Assembly: GCF_050859025.1 (NCBI RefSeq)
Contig: NZ_CP138200.1
Span: 4,402,001-4,466,000, forward strand
Direction: 5' to 3'
Source: Wukongibacter sp050859025
GTDB taxonomy: Bacteria > Bacillota > Clostridia > Peptostreptococcales > Caminicellaceae
Length of the DNA: 64,000 bases
The notes beneath the pieces were generated by a model. It did no database searches. It had not been told where the DNA came from and worked only from the letters and a program-made list of their open reading frames with translations. Both the position numbers and the translations under genes were made by a program. Shown one piece after another: positions 44,978-54,293 of the stretch; position 1 is the stretch's first letter; each line of letters starts with the position of its first letter.

Positions 44978-46007
44978 TATCCCCTCTCCTATATTCGAGC
45001 AGAGTGCTTGACCATGTAAAGCCTGCACCTGCGCTGAATAGCATAATTTTATCATTATCTTCAAACTTGCCATCTTCAAGCATCTTATCTAAATTGAAGA
45101 GTATATCAGGAGTTCCCATATGTCCATGTTCATATGAAATATAGGTTGATGTTCTGTCCTCATCTATACCAATGATCTGAATTATCTTATCTAATACATG
45201 TTTGCCTACATTATATAAAACAACCTTGTCTATGTCTTCCATAGAATAATCAAGTCTATTTAATAGGTCAAGCATAACTTTCTTATTATTGTTTACTAAA
45301 GTACTATAAAGCTGTTCCCTTTTAATATCATCACTTAAATATTCTGCTGCTGTTTTCTTACAATCCATTTTAAATTTACCGGCCAAAACATTTTCCTCTG
45401 TTGCTGGTTCAGCAATACCGCCTATTGGTATCTTCCAGAGATGATTAAAACTACCATCAGCTATACTGTTACAACCCAAAATATTGAATTTAACATTTCT
45501 TTTACTTAAAATAGCGGCACTTGCACCATCACCATAATAGTTAGCCGATGCAGCCTTCCATCTATTTATAAGGGGCTGTTCAAACTTACCACTAGAAACA
45601 ACTAAAACGTTATTTATGTCATAATCGGTTTTCAATCTGCTAAATGCATAGTCTATTGATGCCATAGAACCATTGCAACTCTGTTCAATAGTAAAGGCAT
45701 AGCAATTCTCTGCTCCGATCTCATATTGTACTCTTGCCGCATCTGACCATCTAAGGTAGTCGTTAAATGAGCTTGAGTATACTAGAATATCTATATCCTC
45801 GGGAGAAATATTAGCTCTCTCTATGGCCGTATTGGCAGCCTTTATTGCCATATCTGTAGGTTCTTCGTCCTTAGCAACAAAAACTCTATTGGTAGCAATC
45901 GACTCTACTTCTTTAGGTGTAAGCCCTTCTTCTTCAATTATATCCTTAGTCAAAATGCAATGTTTTGGTAAATATCTGGCTGTAGCACTAATTCCAACTA
46001 TATCCAT
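44970..46007 (-). CDS. KAS III-like enzyme with altered catalytic residues (cluster copy 5)
   Basis: 345 residues, a paralog of its two neighbours. The nucleophile Cys is kept (EQSCNGSMAS). The His position of FabH reads LYNVGKHVL, so Asn appears to replace His, and the Asn motif is EHGHMGTPD. Condensation by the usual mechanism is doubtful. It may act as an acyltransferase or as a non-condensing partner in a heterodimer. GGAGG precedes the ATG, 16 bases after the previous stop. Confidence 0.85.
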   Translation of the reverse strand: MDIVGISATARYLPKHCILTKDIIEEEGLTPKEVESIATNRVFVAKDEEPTDMAIKAANTAIERANISPEDIDILVYSSSFNDYLRWSDAARVQYEIGAENCYAFTIEQSCNGSMASIDYAFSRLKTDYDINNVLVVSSGKFEQPLINRWKAASANYYGDGASAAILSKRNVKFNILGCNSIADGSFNHLWKIPIGGIAEPATEENVLAGKFKMDCKKTAAEYLSDDIKREQLYSTLVNNNKKVMLDLLNRLDYSMEDIDKVVLYNVGKHVLDKIIQIIGIDEDRTSTYISYEHGHMGTPDILFNLDKMLEDGKFEDNDKIMLFSAGAGFTWSSTLLEYRRGDNA

Positions 46008-46023
46008 ATAATTTCCTCCCTTC

Positions 46024-47058
46024 TTAGAACTCTATAGCAGCACTTGAAGTACTAAATCCTGATCCAGCACTAAACAAAATTACTAATTCTCCTGAATTAA
46101 TAGCTCCTTCATTTAGCATTTTATCTAAGTTAAAAAATATATCAGTTGGTCCCATGTGCCCATGAATTTTTCCAATGTCCCATGAGGTTCGATCTATGTT
46201 TATTTCCATAGCTTCACAGATATTTTTCACTATATATTTACCAACGTTATATGTTACCATCCTATCTATTTGACCTTTTTTCTTTTTAATTTTACTAAGT
46301 AACTGGTTTAAAGTTCTTGAATTGGTGTTAATAATTCGGCTAGCTACAACCTTTCTTTCTTCCTCATTTTTTAGATAATATTCTAATGCAAACCTAGTTA
46401 TATCTATTCTAAATAGCTTTTGGCGTATATGATCAATTTCTAAGGGCTTTACAGTTCCTCCAACAGGTACTTTCCATAGGTGATTCAACTCTCCATCAGT
46501 CAGGTTAGAAATGCCAACCACTCGATTTGACATTATACCTCTTTTAATTATTGCTGCACTAGCTCCATCTCCAAAGAAAACACCTTTGCTAGTCGTCCAT
46601 CTATCTACAATTGGTTCCTGAAAGACATCGGCTGAAACAATCAACACATTATCAATATATGGATTTAACTTAATCTTAGCGCATGCATACTCTAATGAAA
46701 TAATTTGTGCATTACATGCTTGGTCTATTCTCAAGACAGCGGCATTTTTTGCTCCAAGTTCATGCTGTATCTTTGCATATTCAGCCCAAAAGAAATACTC
46801 TGGAAATGCTCCATAGGAATACAGTATAAGATCTATTTCTTCTGGATCAATATTAGCTTTCTCAATAGCTTTTTTAGCAGCTTTTATTGCCATATCCGTA
46901 GGATATTCATTTTCTGAAACGTTCAGTTGTTCATACCCTACTGCTTCACAGAATTCAGATGAAAATCCGTACTTTTCCTTAATATCGTCTACACGTATAA
47001 CCTTTTTAGGAGAATAGGAAGCAGTGCTTGCTATTCCTATACCATCGTAAATTCCCAT
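46024..47058 (-). CDS. KAS III-like enzyme with altered catalytic residues (cluster copy 4)
   Basis: 344 residues. Cys is kept in IDQACNAQIIS; the His motif reads TYNVGKYIV as in its downstream neighbour, and the Asn motif becomes IHGHMGPTD. The pair looks like a recent duplication (similar LRIDQAC/TIEQSC, NLTDGELNHLWKVPVGG/SIADGSFNHLWKIPIGG). It follows the FabH-like gene by 15 bases. Role as for copy 5. Confidence 0.85.
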   Translation of the reverse strand: MGIYDGIGIASTASYSPKKVIRVDDIKEKYGFSSEFCEAVGYEQLNVSENEYPTDMAIKAAKKAIEKANIDPEEIDLILYSYGAFPEYFFWAEYAKIQHELGAKNAAVLRIDQACNAQIISLEYACAKIKLNPYIDNVLIVSADVFQEPIVDRWTTSKGVFFGDGASAAIIKRGIMSNRVVGISNLTDGELNHLWKVPVGGTVKPLEIDHIRQKLFRIDITRFALEYYLKNEEERKVVASRIINTNSRTLNQLLSKIKKKKGQIDRMVTYNVGKYIVKNICEAMEINIDRTSWDIGKIHGHMGPTDIFFNLDKMLNEGAINSGELVILFSAGSGFSTSSAAIEF

Positions 47059-47073
47059 ATGTATTCTCTCCTT

Positions 47074-48111
47074 TTATATGAAATCATCCTCTGAGCTCCA
47101 TTCCAATAACATACTTGCCCAAGCTAAACCAGCTCCAAAGGAGACAAAAGCTATTTTATCACCAGCTTTGACCTTTCCCAGATCAACCGCTTCTGTAAGT
47201 GTAATAAATGGAGAGGCCCCTCCAGTGTTTCCATACTTTTCAATAGTAGTGTGGGTTTTTTCCATTCCTAGCCCTAACTTTTCTAGGGAAGTTCTTATTA
47301 TATTTATGTTTGCCTGATGGGCAATAACCATATCTATATTTTTCGTCTCTAATCCAGCTTCCTTAGCCACTCGAGCTATACTATCTGGAAATACAGTTGT
47401 AGCAAAATTCCAAACCCCTTTATTATCCATATTTAGATATCTTACACTCTCATCATATACATTTTCATTTGTTATTGGCATAGCGTTACCGCCAGCTGGT
47501 ATTATACATGTGTCATATCTAGAACCGTCTACTTCAAGTAAATATGACTGTATTCCCTTGCCCTTCTCCACTCGGCTTAGAACCATTGCTCCTGCTCCAT
47601 CACCAAAGAAACAGCATGTGTTTCTGTCATTCCAATTAAGTAGATTCCTACTTAATATGTCGCCTCCAATAACTAATACATTTTTGCAAGCACCTGTCGC
47701 TACAAAATTAGCTCCTATAGCAATGGCATATACACTCCCTGGGCAGCCTCCTATAACCGCATCAAAGGCAGCAGCATTCTTTGCACCAAGCTTATGCTGT
47801 ACTAAGAATGAAGTTGACGGGTCTATATGGTCTGGGTCCACCCTAGCTAAAATAATAAGATCTATATCTTCAGGACTTAGTCCCGCACTTTCAATTGCTC
47901 TTTTTCCTGACTCTGTTGCCAAATCCGATAGGTTCTCATTGGCCGCAGCCCTTCTTCTTTCTTTTACTCCTATCCTCGTGCTAATCCATTCATCTGATGT
48001 ATCAATTTTTTTTGCTAGATCATGATTTGTCACAACTTGCTCTGGAACATAATAACCTACTCCTCTTACTCCAACTCCATATTCCTTGTTTTTTGCCAAA
48101 TTAGTAATCAT
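47074..48111 (-). CDS. KAS III (FabH-like) 3-oxoacyl synthase (cluster copy 3)
   Basis: 345 residues with a complete Cys-His-Asn triad: VIGGCPGSVYA, VIAHQANINII and KYGNTGGASPF. The CoA-binding Trp motif DEWISTRIGVKERR is present. It should condense an acyl-CoA starter with a malonyl thioester. The GGAGG site precedes ATG in frame with the MITNLAK start. It lies between the thioesterase-like gene and the divergent copies. Confidence 0.9.
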   Translation of the reverse strand: MITNLAKNKEYGVGVRGVGYYVPEQVVTNHDLAKKIDTSDEWISTRIGVKERRRAAANENLSDLATESGKRAIESAGLSPEDIDLIILARVDPDHIDPSTSFLVQHKLGAKNAAAFDAVIGGCPGSVYAIAIGANFVATGACKNVLVIGGDILSRNLLNWNDRNTCCFFGDGAGAMVLSRVEKGKGIQSYLLEVDGSRYDTCIIPAGGNAMPITNENVYDESVRYLNMDNKGVWNFATTVFPDSIARVAKEAGLETKNIDMVIAHQANINIIRTSLEKLGLGMEKTHTTIEKYGNTGGASPFITLTEAVDLGKVKAGDKIAFVSFGAGLAWASMLLEWSSEDDFI

Positions 48112-48144
48112 AATTTTCCTCCATTCCGCAATTTTACATACACT

Positions 48145-48579
48145 TTATGCATTTAATTTTAAATAATTTAGTCTCTTATTAGCATCATTTATAAATTTTC
48201 TCTTTTCAATAATATGTCTAACATGCTTGGCTTTGCATATCATGCCAAGCTCGTCATATATAGTTACTTCAAACTCTAGGTTACTTTGTGTAATTGACAC
48301 TATCTTAGCTGTTATTGTTATAGTCATTCCCCTTGACGTTGGATTAAAATAGCAACTACTAGAATTTTTAATAAAACTCATATAGTATTCTGGTAAATTC
48401 TCATTCATTATTCTATCTGTTACCTCTACTATATAAGAGGTTAATACCGATACTGGTACTATATTGCTTAAATACTCTGAATCAAACTTATCTCCAATAT
48501 CTAAATTATGATTCTTCTTTTGAATAGTAATCTCTTTACCAACAGCTAATCCTCCAAGCATATTATTAATACTATACAT
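48145..48579 (-). CDS. hotdog-fold thioesterase, FlK-like
   Basis: 144 residues resembling fluoroacetyl-CoA-type thioesterases of the hotdog fold: SVLTSYIVEVTDRIM, SSCYFNPTSRGMTITITAKIV, SNLEFEVTIYDELGMICKAKHVRHII and KRKFINDANKRL. It may release or edit acyl-CoA intermediates of the cluster. AGGAGG precedes the ATG. It follows the SCP2-like gene by 24 bases. A dehydratase (MaoC) role is possible but the dehydratase motif is not seen. Confidence 0.7.
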   Translation of the reverse strand: MYSINNMLGGLAVGKEITIQKKNHNLDIGDKFDSEYLSNIVPVSVLTSYIVEVTDRIMNENLPEYYMSFIKNSSSCYFNPTSRGMTITITAKIVSITQSNLEFEVTIYDELGMICKAKHVRHIIEKRKFINDANKRLNYLKLNA

Positions 48580-48603
48580 AAGGTAAATCCTCCTCTCAAA
48601 AGA

Positions 48604-49020
48604 TTATTCTATCCCATGAATTTCACAAGCCTTTCTATAATATAGCATGGTAGGCATGTTGCCTGCCAAGGCAATTTGATTTACATCTCCTTTTTCAAAT
48701 TCAAATAAAGATGATGTAAAAGCCTTCATGGGATTAAGTTTTCCCATATTTATATCATGAAAGGTTTGACTTGACATGCTGATTATAACATCGGTCTCCT
48801 CTCCTAATCCTTCTTCAGCTAACAAATGACCATCTTTAATAATTACTGTATGATCGAATTTTATATCATCCATCTTATATCCAACCCTTAACTCCAAATC
48901 CTCGGGAATAAACTGCTGCTCTTTCTGCTCAGCATTTAATTCATCCATCATTGTAGTTATAACTCCCCAAAATTTCTTATGATTCCTATAAGTTTGCTCT
49001 TTACTATCCATATTACACAT
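48604..49020 (-). CDS. SCP2 sterol-carrier-like lipid-binding protein
   Basis: 138 residues with an SCP2-like fold: LRVGYKMDDIKFDHTVIIKDGHL, TDVIISMSSQTFHDINMGKLNPMKAF and QIALAGNMPTMLYY. Such proteins bind hydrophobic acyl chains or acyl-CoAs. In this cluster it may hold or hand over long or bulky intermediates, taking a carrier role where no ACP gene exists; this is inference. AGGAGGAATAGCT precedes the ATG at 49020. Confidence 0.78.
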   Translation of the reverse strand: MCNMDSKEQTYRNHKKFWGVITTMMDELNAEQKEQQFIPEDLELRVGYKMDDIKFDHTVIIKDGHLLAEEGLGEETDVIISMSSQTFHDINMGKLNPMKAFTSSLFEFEKGDVNQIALAGNMPTMLYYRKACEIHGIE

Positions 49021-49052
49021 AGCTATTCCTCCTATTTTAAAATTTGATATTC

Positions 49053-50069
49053 TTAATTAATAAAGTCATCCTTATTACACCAACGGAATATCATTCCGCC
49101 CCATTGAAATCCTGCTCCATTTCCAAAGTTAAAAACCAAATCTCCGGGTTTCAATTTTCCAAGCTTTGATGCCTCTTTTAGAACGATAAAGGCTGTTCCT
49201 CCTCCGCTATGACCGTATAGGTCTGTCACAATATGAGTTTTATTCAAATCTTCCTTTATAGATTGTAACTGAGCAATTATTTGTGACATGGCGGCTGGAT
49301 GCGGAGATATAAAGTTAATGTCATCCTGCTTAAGATCCGCTTTTTCTAGGCATTTGTTAAAAGAAGTCTTAAACCATTTGATTATATTAGGTAGGACTAT
49401 ACCTGCCAATTCGTCTCTCGTAATAAAATAGTCTTTTCCTTCATCAAAGTCTTCTCTTGGAACCCTTGATCCTCTATTAAATAGTCCTGAACCATAAAAA
49501 TATCTTCCATCTGAATCAAAGTGTTCTGAAATAAAACCCCTTTTTCCATCTTTTAATTTACCTAAAACAACGGCACTAGCTGCATCTCCTGTAAATCCTA
49601 CAAATAAGTTTTCATGTTTACTTAACATTCTTGTGGTAACATCACCACATATAACTAAAGCTTTATCATAGGTCCCATCTATCATAAACCTAATTGCCGT
49701 TGCTAAAGCATAATTTGGAGCTGCACAGGCCTGATTTAAATTTAAAACAAAAGCATTCTCTAGCCCAACTTCATTCTCTATAAGACAGCCAATCGCTGGG
49801 CTAAAATAGTCTCCTGAACCAGTTGCTACTACTAATAATTTAATGTCTTTAGGAGATACCCCCGCATCAGCTAATGCTTTTTTAGCAGCTGGGATTGCAA
49901 AACTAGAAAAGGCTTCTTCATCATTTGCCCATCTACGTTCATCTAAACCAGTAAAAAATTTCACCTTTTCTTCACTAAGTCCCGTCATATCTTCAATATC
50001 TTTATTTGTAGTTCTCCCTTCTGGAACACAATAACCTACTCCTTGAATACCTACTGAAGAATAATTCAT
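49053..50069 (-). CDS. KAS III-like enzyme (cluster copy 2)
   Basis: 338 residues. Cys is in LNQACAAPNYA and His in ISPHPAAMSQ. The Asn motif reads LYGHSGGGTAF, so Asn is replaced by His/Ser and no Asp follows, unlike the copies at the end of the cluster. The Trp of FabH near the N-terminus is absent (LSEEKVKFFTGLDERRW). It is probably an acyl transfer or atypical condensing enzyme. It lies between the hydroxyacyl-CoA dehydrogenase and SCP2 genes. Confidence 0.85.
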   Translation of the reverse strand: MNYSSVGIQGVGYCVPEGRTTNKDIEDMTGLSEEKVKFFTGLDERRWANDEEAFSSFAIPAAKKALADAGVSPKDIKLLVVATGSGDYFSPAIGCLIENEVGLENAFVLNLNQACAAPNYALATAIRFMIDGTYDKALVICGDVTTRMLSKHENLFVGFTGDAASAVVLGKLKDGKRGFISEHFDSDGRYFYGSGLFNRGSRVPREDFDEGKDYFITRDELAGIVLPNIIKWFKTSFNKCLEKADLKQDDINFISPHPAAMSQIIAQLQSIKEDLNKTHIVTDLYGHSGGGTAFIVLKEASKLGKLKPGDLVFNFGNGAGFQWGGMIFRWCNKDDFIN

Positions 50070-50083
50070 TTCATTTCATCTCC

Positions 50084-50935
50084 TCATTTATAATTATAGA
50101 AACCCCTACCAGCTTTTTTTCCTAAGAATCCTGCATCTACCATCTTCTTTAGCTCAGGAGCTGGTCTGTATTTTGTATCATTTAGATTTTCATATAAGCT
50201 AAGCATACTATAGTAAATAACATCTATACCTACTAAGTCTGCCAGCTTCAACGGTCCTACATTAAGATTAAGGCCATCCTCCATTATAGCGTCTAGGGTT
50301 GCAGCACTATCAACGAGATTATTACTTAGTATAAATATCGCCTCATTTACAAGGGGAACGAGCATTCTGTTAAAAACAAACCCTGGTCCATCATTTACGA
50401 CACATGGATTTTTATTTATTCGGCTAACTACATTTTCAATTGCTTGTACTACTTCATCAGAGGTTCTATAGCCCTTTACAATCTCAACTAGCTTCATTTT
50501 AGGCACTGGAGAAATGAAATGTACACCTATGACTTTTTCAGGAATTTTGGTTACAGAAGCTAGCTCAGTTATTGAAAATGTTGATGTGTTACTTGCGATA
50601 ATTGCTTCATCCCGTGTATTTCGGTCAATAATCTCAAATATCTCCTTTTTCATTTCCTTATCTTCTTTTATAGTTTCTATTACTAAATGACTATTGATAA
50701 GCTGTTCACTTTCATCCTTTATACTATTAAAACTGATATTTCCTAGGATTTTCTGCCTTTCCTTTTCAGTGAGTCTTTCCATCTTCTCCTCGTATTCAAT
50801 ATACTTTAAGAATTTTTCCCTATAGCCATCTGTACGACCAAATAAATTTACTTTGAAGCCATTTAGGGCAAAGGTATGGGCAATACCCTTTCCCATTAGT
50901 CCTGTCCCTATAACAGCAACTTTGTTTATACTCAT
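50084..50935 (-). CDS. 3-hydroxyacyl-CoA dehydrogenase (Hbd family)
   Basis: NAD(P)-dependent 3-hydroxyacyl-CoA dehydrogenase of 283 residues. Rossmann motif VIGTGLMGKGIA, catalytic VIGVHFISPVPKMKLVE, and PGFVFNRMLVPLVNEA are present. It may reduce a 3-oxoacyl-CoA or oxidise a 3-hydroxyacyl-CoA. Its preference for CoA thioesters supports a CoA-based pathway. AGAGGTGAATT precedes the ATG. Confidence 0.92.
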   Translation of the reverse strand: MSINKVAVIGTGLMGKGIAHTFALNGFKVNLFGRTDGYREKFLKYIEYEEKMERLTEKERQKILGNISFNSIKDESEQLINSHLVIETIKEDKEMKKEIFEIIDRNTRDEAIIASNTSTFSITELASVTKIPEKVIGVHFISPVPKMKLVEIVKGYRTSDEVVQAIENVVSRINKNPCVVNDGPGFVFNRMLVPLVNEAIFILSNNLVDSAATLDAIMEDGLNLNVGPLKLADLVGIDVIYYSMLSLYENLNDTKYRPAPELKKMVDAGFLGKKAGRGFYNYK

Positions 50936-50950
50936 AATTCACCTCTTTTA

Positions 50951-51352
50951 TTATTTAATCTCTTCGTGTAATTCGATTAAAATCTTATTCGAATACTTAG
51001 GGTTTAGAAATATGTATTTCAACTTTCTATCACCTTTATCATATAATCCTATATTATTGATAAATTCATATTTATCGTCTTTCATTCTTTTAACCGTATC
51101 TTCAATATTTTCGACCTTAATAGAGATATGATGTAATCCTCCACCTGTATTTTCTAAAAATCTACTTATTACGCTTTCTTTTTTTGTCGGTTGAAGTATT
51201 TCAATGGAACCATTTTCCAAGCTAATAAATTGTGATATAAAGCCTTCTTCATCTACTACTTCTTTTCCAGCTTGCCCATTAAAATATTTCTGTAACATAT
51301 TACTTAGTAATGTCGAATCTTCAGTTACAATACCTATATGATCTATGTTCAT
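50951..51352 (-). CDS. VOC-family protein, methylmalonyl-CoA epimerase-like
   Basis: 133 residues of the vicinal-oxygen-chelate fold. Metal-ligand positions match the epimerase pattern: DHIGIV, GSIEIL, GGGLHHISIKV and LIELHE. It may invert an alpha-substituted acyl-CoA or bind metal in another reaction. The start is the ATG at 51352, seven bases after GGAG; the ATG two codons upstream is too close. Confidence 0.78.
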   Translation of the reverse strand: MNIDHIGIVTEDSTLLSNMLQKYFNGQAGKEVVDEEGFISQFISLENGSIEILQPTKKESVISRFLENTGGGLHHISIKVENIEDTVKRMKDDKYEFINNIGLYDKGDRKLKYIFLNPKYSNKILIELHEEIK

Positions 51353-51393
51353 AATCATTCTCCTTCGTAAAAACTCATCAGAGCTTCTTATTC

Positions 51394-52146
51394 CTAAATA
51401 ACGGATATCCCTATACCACCATCAACTTCAATTACTTGCCCTGTAATATATGAAGATAGGCTGCTTGCTAAAAACAAAGCTGTATTTGCCACATGGATAG
51501 GGTTGCCTATCCTTTTTAGAGCTATTCTATTAAGAGCTCTTTTATATATTTTTGGAGGTAAGCTTTCCCATATACCTGTTTCAATAAAGCCTGGTGCAAT
51601 GGCATTTACTCTAATATTGTTACCTGCAACTTCCTTTGCCAGGGCCTTTGTAAAGCCTATAATTCCAGATTTCGCTGCACTATAATTTGTTTGTCCTACA
51701 TTCCCATGAATACCGGCTATAGAGGTCATGTTGATTATATTTGCTTCTTTACTTTTCATTAACTCTTCTATAAAAACACTAGTACAGTTAAAGACCCCTG
51801 TTAAGTTTACATCTATTACCTCATCCCATTGACCTTGTTCCATTTTAGTAAATAGATTGTCCCTTAATATACCTGCATTATTTACTAGAATGTCTATATG
51901 GTCAAAATGTTTTTTAACCTCTTCCTTAGCATTTTCAACTTCCTCATAATTTGAAACATCCACTTTTATTGGGATTACTTTTCTTCCCAATGCTTCAATT
52001 TCCTCACTTACCTCCTCAGCTAACAACCTATTATTCTTATAGAAAAATATTATGTCGCATCCGTTATGAGCAAATTTTATTGCTATTTCTCTTCCTATTC
52101 CCTTACTCGCTCCTGTTATTAGAGCTATTTTTTCTTTGAGACGCAT
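51394..52146 (-). CDS. SDR 3-oxoacyl reductase, FabG-like (first)
   Basis: Short-chain dehydrogenase of 250 residues: TGASKGIG nucleotide motif, NNAGI, catalytic Ser in MTSIAGIHG, Tyr-Lys in YSAAKSG, and the C-terminal GQVIEVDGG. It should reduce a 3-oxoacyl thioester with NADPH. It starts one base after the DUF362-ferredoxin stop. About half its residues appear shared with the second reductase upstream. Confidence 0.92.
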   Translation of the reverse strand: MRLKEKIALITGASKGIGREIAIKFAHNGCDIIFFYKNNRLLAEEVSEEIEALGRKVIPIKVDVSNYEEVENAKEEVKKHFDHIDILVNNAGILRDNLFTKMEQGQWDEVIDVNLTGVFNCTSVFIEELMKSKEANIINMTSIAGIHGNVGQTNYSAAKSGIIGFTKALAKEVAGNNIRVNAIAPGFIETGIWESLPPKIYKRALNRIALKRIGNPIHVANTALFLASSLSSYITGQVIEVDGGIGISVI

Positions 52147-52147
52147 A

Positions 52148-53281
52148 TTATGCTCCTCTCTTATAGGTTTTACCTTCCTTTTTTTTCATGTCACTTCTTT
52201 CAATAGCATCGTTAAAGCAGGCTTCCTGACAACAGAAACAACTTATGCATAGTTTCTTATCTACAACAGGAAACTTCTTCATATCTATGGCATTTACAGG
52301 ACAAATTTCCTTACAAATTGCACACTTAGTACAGCTATCCTCATTAAACTTAGGTACTGGTTTGAAAAAATAGTAGAATACAGGCATAAGTCTTTGAGAG
52401 ATTCTACCTAATACCTTAAGTGCAACTGCTGGTCTATCGTAAACAACAACGGGTATATCGTCTCCAACAACTTTTACGTCTTTAGAACTTGGGCCTAGAC
52501 CTCTTTTTATTGCTTTAACTATGTATCCTACTTCCTTTATATCTATGCCTATTTGTTTCGCCCCTACTATATCCATAGCCACAGCATTATAGCTTGCTAA
52601 AATCATATTTGTTTCAATGGGTTTACCATTGGCTGGTCCGTTTCCTTCCATTCCAACGATACCGTCCATAATATAAATATCAGGCTTTGTAGTATTTAGT
52701 ACATCTACTAAGACATGTTGGAAATTGTCTTTAGTTTGAGTTTTTGCATGGATCTGCATCTTATTTTTTCCTACAATACTGCCATACATATTCTTAATTG
52801 CACCTGTATATACCTCTGCATGATGTATTTTCAACTTTGGCATATTAATAATTACATCTGCCTCTGTAATGTATTTACTTAATGGCAGCTTTTTCATGTA
52901 TTTGTTGCTTTCTTCAAATACTTCATCGATATCATAATTGTCAAAGTCGCAAACCTTACATCCATATTTTTCAGCCAAGCCATTTATACCACAGGTAGAA
53001 AATATTTTGGGTGTTCCATGTACTCCCGAATCTCCAATCCAGATTTCTGTAACTCCCATATCTTTCAATATCCTAACCATTGCTTCAATTACTACAGGAT
53101 GGGTTGTTGCCGCTTTTTCAGGTGTTAGTGGAGAAACTAGATTAGGCTTTAATAAGACCTTATTCTCCTTTTTTATTAGATTATCTATATTTCCCATCAT
53201 CTCTAGTGCTGATTTAATAGCGTTCTCTACCTTTTCTAAATCATAATCATCACATTCTACTCTGGCTACAACATTATCCAC
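52148..53281 (-). CDS. DUF362 protein with two [4Fe-4S] ferredoxin motifs
   Basis: 377 residues. The DUF362 domain (about 1-300) has LLKPNLVSP, GDSGVHGT, MPKLKIHHAEVYTGAIKN and DGIVGMEGNGPANG. The C-terminal part has CTKCAICKEICP and CISCFCCQEAC, two clusters. The start is a GTG at 53281 after GGAGGG; an in-frame upstream ATG would sit inside the KAS III gene. It may pass electrons to or from the indolepyruvate oxidoreductase, which lacks its own ferredoxin domain; this is inference. Confidence 0.88.
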   Translation of the reverse strand: MDNVVARVECDDYDLEKVENAIKSALEMMGNIDNLIKKENKVLLKPNLVSPLTPEKAATTHPVVIEAMVRILKDMGVTEIWIGDSGVHGTPKIFSTCGINGLAEKYGCKVCDFDNYDIDEVFEESNKYMKKLPLSKYITEADVIINMPKLKIHHAEVYTGAIKNMYGSIVGKNKMQIHAKTQTKDNFQHVLVDVLNTTKPDIYIMDGIVGMEGNGPANGKPIETNMILASYNAVAMDIVGAKQIGIDIKEVGYIVKAIKRGLGPSSKDVKVVGDDIPVVVYDRPAVALKVLGRISQRLMPVFYYFFKPVPKFNEDSCTKCAICKEICPVNAIDMKKFPVVDKKLCISCFCCQEACFNDAIERSDMKKKEGKTYKRGA

Positions 53282-53303
53282 AAAAATCCCTCCAACAAAT
53301 ATA

Positions 53304-54293
53304 TTATTGGCCCCATTGTATAACGGCTGATCCCCATGTCCATCCTGCTCCAATGGTAACCATTCCAATCTTATCTCCGCTCTTTAGCTTTCCTTCTCGA
53401 TTTATCTTATCTAAGGCCAATGGAATATTGGCACTAGAAGCATTTGCATACCTGTCAAGGGTAATTACTACCTTCTCCTCTGGTATATCTAGAGCTTCTG
53501 CACACTTTTTAAGTAGAGTCTTATTTGGTTGATGTGGAACCAGATACGTTAAATCATCACTTGTAATAGCAGCTTCTTCCATGGCCTTTCTCATAGCATA
53601 TGGAATTATTCTTTTTGCAGTTGTACCAACTTCTGTTCCCCTCATCCTCAAATAATGCAATCTTCTATCTACAACTTCATAGCTAGAAGGATATTCTGCA
53701 TTACCACCAAAGGTTGTAACTAAATCTTTGCTTTCTCCATCAGAATTAAAGTATGTTGAAATAATTCCATTCTCACTATTTGACTTTTTGACAACTACAG
53801 CGCCTGCTGCATCCCCATAAAATACACAGGTTCTATCCTTATAGTCTGTCATGGCAGACATTGCATCAGCTCCTAATATTAGAGCATTTTTAAAATAGTT
53901 GTTATCCAAGAACTGTTTAGCACAAATTAGTGAAAAAACAAATCCCGCACAAGCAGCATTAATATCAAATGCCACTGCATTTCTTGCACCTATTTTTCTT
54001 TGTACAATTGTCCCTAATGAAGGAACCATCCGATCAGGTGTAATTGTTCCTATTATTATTAAATCTATCTCCTCTGGGCTAGTATTTGCCATATCAAGTG
54101 CTCTTAATGCTGCCTTTGCAGCCATATCTGATGTACTTTCTTCCTTAGTCAATCTTCTTCTCTCTTTGATTCCAAGCACCGATTCTACCCATTCCTTATT
54201 TGTGGCAGCAGATTTTTCTAAGTCCTCATTTGATACAACATAATCAGGAACATAGGAACCTGTACCACATATTACAACGCTTGATTTTTCCAT
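53304..54293 (-). CDS. KAS III (FabH-like) 3-oxoacyl synthase (cluster copy 1)
   Basis: 329 residues with the full triad: NAACAGFVFS, LVPHQPNKTL and RYANASSANIP. The CoA Trp motif NKEWVESVLGIKERRR is present. This is the most FabH-like copy and a good candidate for the first condensation with an acyl-CoA starter. TTAGGAGGG precedes the ATG at 54293. A 456-base gap upstream separates it from the reductase and indolepyruvate genes, so it probably has its own promoter. Confidence 0.92.
   Translation of the reverse strand: MEKSSVVICGTGSYVPDYVVSNEDLEKSAATNKEWVESVLGIKERRRLTKEESTSDMAAKAALRALDMANTSPEEIDLIIIGTITPDRMVPSLGTIVQRKIGARNAVAFDINAACAGFVFSLICAKQFLDNNYFKNALILGADAMSAMTDYKDRTCVFYGDAAGAVVVKKSNSENGIISTYFNSDGESKDLVTTFGGNAEYPSSYEVVDRRLHYLRMRGTEVGTTAKRIIPYAMRKAMEEAAITSDDLTYLVPHQPNKTLLKKCAEALDIPEEKVVITLDRYANASSANIPLALDKINREGKLKSGDKIGMVTIGAGWTWGSAVIQWGQ

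Noticed and set aside
47510..48025. 171-codon plus-strand ORF
   Set aside because: Mirror frame of the KAS III copy 3 gene; the minus-strand product has complete active-site motifs.
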